Shown here in pieces: positions 14,365 through 19,111 of a DNA stretch of 19,111 nucleotides. Made by a program: the position numbers and the translations under genes. The stretch spans positions 1 to 19,111 of the forward strand of contig JAAFIJ010000013.1 of the NCBI GenBank assembly GCA_013298675.1. The letters are read 5' to 3'. This stretch comes from Rhodobacterales bacterium. Its GTDB lineage: Bacteria > Pseudomonadota > Alphaproteobacteria > Rhodobacterales > Rhodobacteraceae. Position 1 is the first letter of the stretch, and the number at the start of each line of letters is the position of its first letter. Under the pieces are notes generated by a model that saw only the letters and a program-made list of their open reading frames with translations, had not been told where the DNA came from and made no database searches.

Positions 14365-16098
14365 ATGCCCCTTTCTTTCCAGTCTTTTCCCAAACCCGTC
14401 GTTCTTGTCTGTGCCATCGCGCTAGGCATGTCGCAGGCCACGGCAGGGCTTGGGCAAAGTCAGGAAGATGCGGGTGCCTATCTGTCGGGACGGGCTGCCC
14501 TGCGTGCCACAGATTATCAGGATGCAGCGGCATGGTTTGCGCGCGCCATGCTGGCAGATGCCAAAAACCCGCTGTTGCTGGAAGGTGCAGTCCTGGCCAA
14601 TCTTGGCATCGGAGAGCTTGACCCAGCTGCACAGGCTGGCAAACGTCTGTTGTCATTGGATCCCAAAAACGGCGCAGGCGCGCTGGCTGAATTTGCCCAA
14701 GCGGCGCGTGACGGGGACTTCACCGTAATTCTTGATGGATTTGCCGCTGAAAAATCCATGGGACCACTGCTGGATGACCTGATCAAGGCTTGGGCGCAAT
14801 TGGGCGCAGGCTCGATGGCTGATGCGATTGCAAGCTTTGACACCCTTGCCAAAACCAAAGGATTTGAGGCGTTTGGCCTATATCATAAGGCTTTGGCACT
14901 TGCCTCGGCGGGTGATTTTGGCGGTGCCGAGGAGATATTGTCAGGGAAAGCTGCAGGCGAGATTAACCTGTTGCGCCGTGGGATCGTGGCGCGCGCGCAG
15001 ATCCTTAGCCAACTTGAACGCAACCCTGATGCCATTGCGATGCTGGATCAGGTTTTCCCTATCGGCACTGATCTGGAAATCGACGACTTGCGCCGCAGAC
15101 TCGCGGCCGGAGAGCCGATTGCCTTTGACATCGCCCGAGATGCCAAGGAAGGCATCTCTGAAAGCTTCTTTTCCGTTGCGATGGGACTTAGCAGCGGCGA
15201 AGACAACCCCAACACCCTAATTTATGCCCGCATCGCGGGCCAACTGCGCCCCGACAATGCCGATGCAACCCTGCTGACGGCAGAGCTGCTGGAACGCCAA
15301 GGGCAGTACCTTGCCGCTGCAGACGCGTTTGCCGCGATCCCCGCAAATCATCCGCTGTTCAACCTTGCCGAAATTGGCCGTGCCGATGCGACCTATGCAG
15401 CGGGCAACAAAGAAGGCTCGTTAGAGATCCTGCGCAGCCTTGCGCGCAGTCATGGGCAATTGATCAACGTGCAAATCGCGCTCGCAAACGGCCTCCGCCG
15501 GGCCGAGGCGTTCAAAGAGGCCATCGGTGCCTATGACACGGCCATCTCAATGCTGCCTGGGGACGCACCTGGAAATTGGGCGCTCTATTACTCTCGTGGC
15601 ATCAGCCATGAACGGGCCGGTGATTTCCCCAACGCCGAGGCGGATTTGCGCAAAGCTTTGGCACTGAACCCGGACCAGCCCCAAGTTTTGAACTATCTGG
15701 GCTACACCTTTGTCGACCGGGGCGAAAATCTGACAGAGGCTTTGGGCATGATAGAGCGCGCTGTCGCGGGGCAGCCGGACTCTGGCTATATTATCGACAG
15801 TCTGGCTTGGGCCTATTTCCGTCTGGGTCGCTATCAAGATGCCTTGGCACCGATGGAGCAGGCGTCGCTTCTGGAGCCGGTTGATCCGATCGTCACCGAC
15901 CATTTGGGTGATATCTACTGGGCCGTCGGACGCACCCGTGAAGCGCAGTTTCAATGGAGCCGCGCCCTATCCTTTGAACCCGTCGAAAAGGATGCCGCCC
16001 GCATCCGGCTAAAGCTAGAGATCGGGCTGGATGCTGTTTTGGCCCAAGAGGGGGCAAAACCGTTGATGTCGGTTGAGACGACCCAGAATGGTGACTGA
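14365..16098 (+). CDS. Exported tetratricopeptide-repeat protein
   Basis: This 577-residue protein has an N-terminal signal peptide (lysine near residue 10, hydrophobic PVVLVCAIALGM, then AxA-type cleavage at about ATA before GLGQ), so it is predicted to be periplasmic or envelope-bound. The rest is alpha-helical repeats. The clearest TPR units lie at about residues 400-540 (for example YYSRGISHERAGDFPNAEAD and LAWAYFRLGRYQDALAPMEQ), with more diverged repeats before them. TPRs mediate protein-protein contacts; no catalytic motif is seen. I chose ATG 14365 because AGGAG lies 8 nt upstream and it gives a clean signal peptide; the frame is open from 14308. The 3' end overlaps ispE by 11 bp, suggesting coupled expression. 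Such a TPR gene before ispE may help cell-envelope assembly, but that is inference. Confidence 0.87.
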   Translation: MPLSFQSFPKPVVLVCAIALGMSQATAGLGQSQEDAGAYLSGRAALRATDYQDAAAWFARAMLADAKNPLLLEGAVLANLGIGELDPAAQAGKRLLSLDPKNGAGALAEFAQAARDGDFTVILDGFAAEKSMGPLLDDLIKAWAQLGAGSMADAIASFDTLAKTKGFEAFGLYHKALALASAGDFGGAEEILSGKAAGEINLLRRGIVARAQILSQLERNPDAIAMLDQVFPIGTDLEIDDLRRRLAAGEPIAFDIARDAKEGISESFFSVAMGLSSGEDNPNTLIYARIAGQLRPDNADATLLTAELLERQGQYLAAADAFAAIPANHPLFNLAEIGRADATYAAGNKEGSLEILRSLARSHGQLINVQIALANGLRRAEAFKEAIGAYDTAISMLPGDAPGNWALYYSRGISHERAGDFPNAEADLRKALALNPDQPQVLNYLGYTFVDRGENLTEALGMIERAVAGQPDSGYIIDSLAWAYFRLGRYQDALAPMEQASLLEPVDPIVTDHLGDIYWAVGRTREAQFQWSRALSFEPVEKDAARIRLKLEIGLDAVLAQEGAKPLMSVETTQNGD

Positions 16099-16930
16099 AA
16101 CGGCGCTTGCCCGTGCCAAGGTAAACCTGTGCCTGCATGTGACCGGACAACGCGCCGACGGCTATCATCTGCTGGATTCATTGGTGGTTTTTGCAGGGAC
16201 GGGTGATCAAATCACGGTCAGCCCTGCAGACAGGCTGTCGCTGCGCATCACCGGGCCTCAGGCGGCTAACCTGCCTGTCAGCGATGATAACCTCGTGCTG
16301 CGTGCGGCCCGGTTGTTTGGCGACCTTGGGGCGCAGATCACCTTGGACAAACATCTGCCAATCGCCTCTGGGATAGGCGGCGGGTCCGCAGATGCGGCGG
16401 CGACGCTGAAAGCACTCTCGCGGCTTTGGGGCCTGGAATTGCCCAACGCGGCGCAAGTCTTGGGTCTGGGTGCTGATGTACCGGTCTGTTTGGCGGGGCA
16501 CAGCGCACGCATTCAAGGCGTTGGAGAGCAGGTCACCGAACTGCCCCACCCGCTCCCTACAGCATGGATGGTTTTGGTTAACCCCGGCGTCGCGGTGTCC
16601 ACCCCCATGGTGTTTCGTGGTCTAGAAAACCGCAACAACGCGCCGATGCCAGCGCAACTGCCAAAGTTTACGGATCTAGCCGCCTTTGCCGCATTCCTTG
16701 CCGCCCAGCGCAATGATCTGGAACCGCCCGCACTGGCCATCGCGCCCATGATCGGCACCGTAAAACAGGCGCTGGCGGCGCAAAAGGGGTGCTATCTGGC
16801 GCGGATGTCAGGATCGGGGGCCACGTGCTTTGCCCTTTTTGCGACCGAATATGCGGCAAACATGGCGGCACAAACGATCACGCAGATGTACCCAAGCTGG
16901 TGGGTGCAATCGGCCTCGATGGTAGACTGA
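16088..16930 (+). CDS. ispE: 4-diphosphocytidyl-2-C-methyl-D-erythritol kinase
   Basis: IspE is a GHMP-family kinase that phosphorylates the 2-hydroxyl of CDP-methylerythritol in the MEP pathway to isopentenyl diphosphate. The 280-residue protein has the catalytic lysine K11 in ARAKVNLCLHV, the glycine-rich ATP loop PIASGIGGGSADAAA (91-105), and the catalytic aspartate D130 in GADVPVCL. The length fits the family. I take ATG 16088 as the start because it places K11 at the family's position; an earlier start at 16073 adds MRRPR only. The start lies inside the last codons of the TPR gene. The stop (16928-16930) directly abuts the stop of the convergent polyprenyl synthase, another isoprenoid gene. 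Confidence 0.95.
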   Translation: MVTETALARAKVNLCLHVTGQRADGYHLLDSLVVFAGTGDQITVSPADRLSLRITGPQAANLPVSDDNLVLRAARLFGDLGAQITLDKHLPIASGIGGGSADAAATLKALSRLWGLELPNAAQVLGLGADVPVCLAGHSARIQGVGEQVTELPHPLPTAWMVLVNPGVAVSTPMVFRGLENRNNAPMPAQLPKFTDLAAFAAFLAAQRNDLEPPALAIAPMIGTVKQALAAQKGCYLARMSGSGATCFALFATEYAANMAAQTITQMYPSWWVQSASMVD

Positions 16931-16940
16931 TCAATTGATC
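16929..16940. repeat. 12-bp palindrome at the ispE / polyprenyl synthase stop junction
   Basis: GATCAATTGATC is a perfect palindrome that includes bases of both stop codons, with no spacer between the two genes. It may be a coincidence of two facing TGA codons (TGATCA occurs whenever two TGA stops abut) extended by chance. It contains an internal ATCAATTGAT core, which is not the FNR arrangement TTGAT-N4-ATCAA. Confidence 0.4.
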
Positions 16941-17932
16941 CGGGCGACCACGTAATCGGCCAAATCTTCCAGCATTGTGCGCAAGGGGTGTGACGGAAAC
17001 ACCGCCAACGCCGCGCGCGCTTTGGCAGCCCAATCCAGTGCCACATCGCGCGCATCGCGCATCGCACCTTGACGCGCCATAATCGCTTTGGCCGCCTCTA
17101 GATCGCCCTCGGCTTGCTGACCTTTTTCGATCACTCGGACCCAGAACGCACGCTCTTCAGGCGTGGCCACGGCCAGTGCCTTGATCACAGGAAGCGTCAG
17201 CTTGCGTTCGCGGAAGTCATCACCCGTGTTCTTGCCGATAGAGGTGTCAGACCCTTCATAATCCAGCAAATCATCGACGATTTGAAATGCAATGCCCAAA
17301 GCGTCACCATAAGTGTACAACGCACGAACCTGCTCTTCAGCGACGCCCGCGATCACGCCACCCACCTCTGTCGCGGCCGAAAACAAAGCCGCGGTCTTGC
17401 CGCGCACAACCTGCAAATAGGTGGCCTCAGTGGTGGCAATGTCTTGCGCGGCGGTTAGTTGCAAAACTTCACCCTCGGCAATGGTGGCCGAGGCATTGGC
17501 TAAGATATCCAGAACCCGCAGGTTTCCGGTTTCGACCATCAATTGGAACGAGCGTGAGAAAAGGTAATCGCCCACCAGAACCGATGATTTATTGTCCCAC
17601 AGCAGATTAGCTGTTGATCGGCCGCGACGGCGCTCTGATTGATCCACCACGTCATCGTGCAAAAGAGTGGCGGTGTGAATGAACTCAACTGTCGCCGCCA
17701 AATGAATGTGGAACGGTCCGTCATAGCCACACAAACGCGCTGCGGCCAAGGTCAGCATAGGGCGCAAACGTTTGCCGCCCGCATCGATCAAATGCGCCGT
17801 CACCTCTGGAATACGGGGCGCGTGTTCGCTGGCCATACGGGTGCGAATCATCAAATTGACGGCATCCATATCCGCCGCCAGCCACGCATTCAGACGATCA
17901 TGTGGCTTTTGTGCTGCCGCGCCCAAACTCAT
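16931..17932 (-). CDS. ispB: Long-chain all-trans polyprenyl diphosphate synthase (ubiquinone side chain)
   Basis: This enzyme extends farnesyl or geranylgeranyl diphosphate with isopentenyl units to make the polyprenyl tail of ubiquinone. The 333-residue protein carries both aspartate-rich motifs, DDVVD (93-97) and DDLLD (220-224), plus GGKRLRP (52-58) for diphosphate binding. The fifth residue before the first motif is alanine (A88); a small residue there is known to permit long products, so an octa- to decaprenyl product is likely, decaprenyl being usual in alphaproteobacteria. I chose ATG 17932, which gives the family length. The open frame reaches 18079, but that extension would overlap the divergent DUF2007 gene. 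The last codon abuts ispE. Confidence 0.92.
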   Translation of the reverse strand: MSLGAAAQKPHDRLNAWLAADMDAVNLMIRTRMASEHAPRIPEVTAHLIDAGGKRLRPMLTLAAARLCGYDGPFHIHLAATVEFIHTATLLHDDVVDQSERRRGRSTANLLWDNKSSVLVGDYLFSRSFQLMVETGNLRVLDILANASATIAEGEVLQLTAAQDIATTEATYLQVVRGKTAALFSAATEVGGVIAGVAEEQVRALYTYGDALGIAFQIVDDLLDYEGSDTSIGKNTGDDFRERKLTLPVIKALAVATPEERAFWVRVIEKGQQAEGDLEAAKAIMARQGAMRDARDVALDWAAKARAALAVFPSHPLRTMLEDLADYVVARIN

Positions 17933-17945
17933 CCCCAGCCCCACT

Positions 17946-17974
17946 TTGACTCCGCGCTCTTGGGCCCTTAGATT
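17946..17974 (+). promoter_or_regulatory. Consensus-like promoter of the DUF2007 gene, predicted leaderless
   Basis: TTGACT (17946-17951), a 17-nt spacer and TAGATT (17969-17974) make the best housekeeping-type promoter in the window. Transcription would begin 6-7 nt past the -10 box, at about 17981, which is the A of the DUF2007 ATG. No ribosome-binding site precedes that ATG, in keeping with a leaderless mRNA. Confidence 0.55.
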
Positions 17975-17980
17975 TGGCCC

Positions 17981-18196
17981 ATGAAACTCTTGTTGCAAAC
18001 CAATGACCCAACCATCATCGCCTTTGCCCAAGTGCTTCTTGATGGCGAGGGTATAGCCAGCTTTGTGCTGGACGTCCACACCAGCATCATGGAAGGCGGC
18101 ATTGGGCTATTGCCGCGCCGCGTTATGGTCGCCGACGACGATTTTGATGACGCTGTTGTCGTTCTGACCGACAATGATATCGAAGTGGTGAAGTGA
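17981..18196 (+). CDS. DUF2007-family small protein
   Basis: This 71-residue acidic protein begins MKLLLQTNDPTIIAFAQVLL and contains the small alpha/beta fold typical of DUF2007 proteins, sometimes labelled putative signal-transducing proteins. The family's function is not known. Its centre (IMEGGIGLLPRRVMVADDD) is conserved-looking, followed by an acidic stretch and a short C-terminus. The gene has no ribosome site and lies directly behind a strong promoter candidate, so it is probably translated from a leaderless transcript. Its TGA stop (18194-18196) overlaps the ATG of the methyltransferase by one base, so the two are translationally coupled. It diverges from the polyprenyl synthase with a 48-bp gap. 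Confidence 0.85.
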   Translation: MKLLLQTNDPTIIAFAQVLLDGEGIASFVLDVHTSIMEGGIGLLPRRVMVADDDFDDAVVVLTDNDIEVVK

Positions 18197-18954
18197 TGTT
18201 TGGCGACGATGATTTGTCGCATGACGCATTTTTATGTGGCAAATTCAGGCTTTGGCAGCCGATCAGGGGCTACAGAGCGGCCACGGATCCGGTTTTGTTG
18301 GCGGCTGCTTGCGGGGCAAAGCCGGGGCAGTCGGTGCTTGATTTGGGATGCGGGGTGGGGGCTGCGTCGTTTTGTCTCGGTTCCCGGGTGGCGGGCCTGC
18401 GACATTTCGGGTTGGAGTTGCAAAGCGATTATGCCGCACTCGCGCGCAGAAACGCCATTGATACGGGCATAGCGCTTCAGGTGATCGAAGGTGACATACA
18501 GGCAATGCCCGCCGCGCTGCGGTTCGATTTCGACCATGTCATTGCCAACCCGCCCTATTATGCGGGTGGCAGTACGCCCTCTCCCATCGCGGGGCGGGCC
18601 ACGGCGATGCAGGTCGATGCGCCCTTGGAAATGTGGGTAACGGCAGCGGCGCGGCGATTGTCGCCGGGAGGATGGCTGACGCTGATCTGCGGTGCAGACG
18701 GCCTGCCCGCTGTGCTGTCAGCTATGGGCACGAAACTGGGGTCAGCTTCGGTTTTGCCGCTGACCCCGCGCGATGGCCGCCCTGCCCTGCGGGTGATTTT
18801 GCGCGCTCGCAAGGGTGGACGTGCGGCATTTCGGTTATTGTCGCCACTGGTGATCCACCAAGGTTCCGCCCACGCGGGCGACCGCGAAAGCTATACACAG
18901 CGGGCAAATGCTGTCTTGCGCGGTGGTGAAAGCCTGGACTGGGCGTTCATGTAA
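18196..18954 (+). CDS. trmN6: tRNA1(Val) (adenine-37 N6)-methyltransferase-like protein
   Basis: This is a SAM-dependent N6-adenine methyltransferase of the YfiC/TrmN6 group, which modifies A37 of tRNA1(Val) in E. coli. The 252-residue protein has the SAM loop VLDLGCGVGAASF (47-59), an acidic residue in LELQ at the end of the second strand, and the amino-methyltransferase motif IANPPYYAGG (116-125). The N-terminal FRLWQPIRGYRAATDPVLLAA is typical of the group. ATG 18196 sits on the DUF2007 stop (TGATG); a GTG one codon earlier is the alternative. The C-terminus is arginine-rich with QRANAVLRGG. The exact RNA target is inferred, since related NPPY enzymes modify other RNAs or proteins. Confidence 0.85.
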   Translation: MFGDDDLSHDAFLCGKFRLWQPIRGYRAATDPVLLAAACGAKPGQSVLDLGCGVGAASFCLGSRVAGLRHFGLELQSDYAALARRNAIDTGIALQVIEGDIQAMPAALRFDFDHVIANPPYYAGGSTPSPIAGRATAMQVDAPLEMWVTAAARRLSPGGWLTLICGADGLPAVLSAMGTKLGSASVLPLTPRDGRPALRVILRARKGGRAAFRLLSPLVIHQGSAHAGDRESYTQRANAVLRGGESLDWAFM

Positions 18955-19044
18955 AATTCTTATGACATTGCGCAGAAGATTTCGTGACAGACAGAGATTT
19001 TTGTGGTGCAATCAAGGGATCGGAACAAAGGATGGAGGACTTGA

Positions 19045-19111
19045 ATGACTGTCGCTTCTCATATTACCGAACTCAAGAAAAAGCACGAACATTTGTCAGA
19101 CGTTGTCGCAC
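19045..19111 (+). CDS. DUF465 (YdcH-like) small protein, 3' end outside the window
   Basis: The first 22 residues of a new gene are visible: MTVASHITELKKKHEHLSDV and on. This start, with a lysine-rich helix, matches the N-terminus of the small DUF465/YdcH coiled-coil proteins common in alphaproteobacteria; their function is unknown. A strong GGAGG site (19034-19038) lies 6 nt before the ATG, suggesting high expression. The 90-bp gap after the methyltransferase stop shows no clear terminator and no convincing -35/-10 pair, so read-through from upstream cannot be excluded. The assignment rests on a short stretch. Confidence 0.72.
   Translation, partial: MTVASHITELKKKHEHLSDVVA

Noticed and set aside
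16929..16940. FNR-type site at the ispE stop
   Set aside because: The halves are in the inverse order (ATCAA then TTGAT) and the site lies between gene ends, not at a promoter.
1..19111. Mobile elements, CRISPR arrays, tRNA or rRNA genes
   Set aside because: No transposase, integrase, terminal repeats, regularly spaced repeats or tRNA-like cloverleaf was found by reading both strands.

Overview
The window reads as ordinary chromosome from an alphaproteobacterium of the Rhodobacterales (Roseobacter/Rhodobacteraceae group). The basis is the moderately high G+C, the protein sequences themselves, and local gene pairs typical of that group: divergent hemE/hemC, a membrane protein next to greA opposite ETF-ubiquinone oxidoreductase, and a long-chain polyprenyl diphosphate synthase divergent from a DUF2007 gene and a TrmN6-like methyltransferase. 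There is no sign of phage, insertion sequence, integron, CRISPR array, tRNA or rRNA. Coding density is high, and no stretch above 300 bp lacks a gene.

Layout from left to right. (1) 1-599 holds the 3' part of a LysE/RhtB-type amino-acid exporter, convergent with a fold-type I PLP aminotransferase (623-1837, minus). (2) Two tetrapyrrole genes diverge from a 105-bp spacer: hemE (minus) and hemC (plus). (3) A minus-strand set follows: a TesA-type SGNH esterase, a D-2-hydroxyacid (D-2-hydroxyglutarate-like) FAD dehydrogenase, and an MFS exporter starting at TTG. (4) Divergent from tesA is a YbbA/YbbP-type ABC module, the arrangement known from Escherichia coli. Here the ATPase gene carries a frameshifting lesion just before its H-loop, while the 845-residue permease is intact. 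(5) After a pair of strong hairpins come a conserved membrane protein of unknown function and greA (both minus). (6) Divergent from greA is ETF-QO, which links beta-oxidation and amino-acid catabolism to the quinone pool. Its 267-bp upstream region holds a tiny, very basic ORF and an inverted repeat. (7) A TPR lipoprotein-like or periplasmic protein overlaps ispE of the MEP isoprenoid pathway. ispE abuts, tail to tail, the polyprenyl diphosphate synthase that makes the ubiquinone side chain. (8) A DUF2007 gene, probably leaderless, is stop/start coupled to a TrmN6-like methyltransferase. The window ends inside a DUF465 gene.

Taken together this is core metabolism: haem synthesis, isoprenoid and quinone synthesis, quinone-linked electron input, transcription elongation and tRNA modification. 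I found no convincing new multi-gene system. The best leads are the broken ybbA next to an intact permease gene, the consensus promoter that places the DUF2007 transcript start on its ATG, the basic small ORF with an inverted repeat upstream of ETF-QO, and two sites where tandem hairpins without a U-tract close transcription units.
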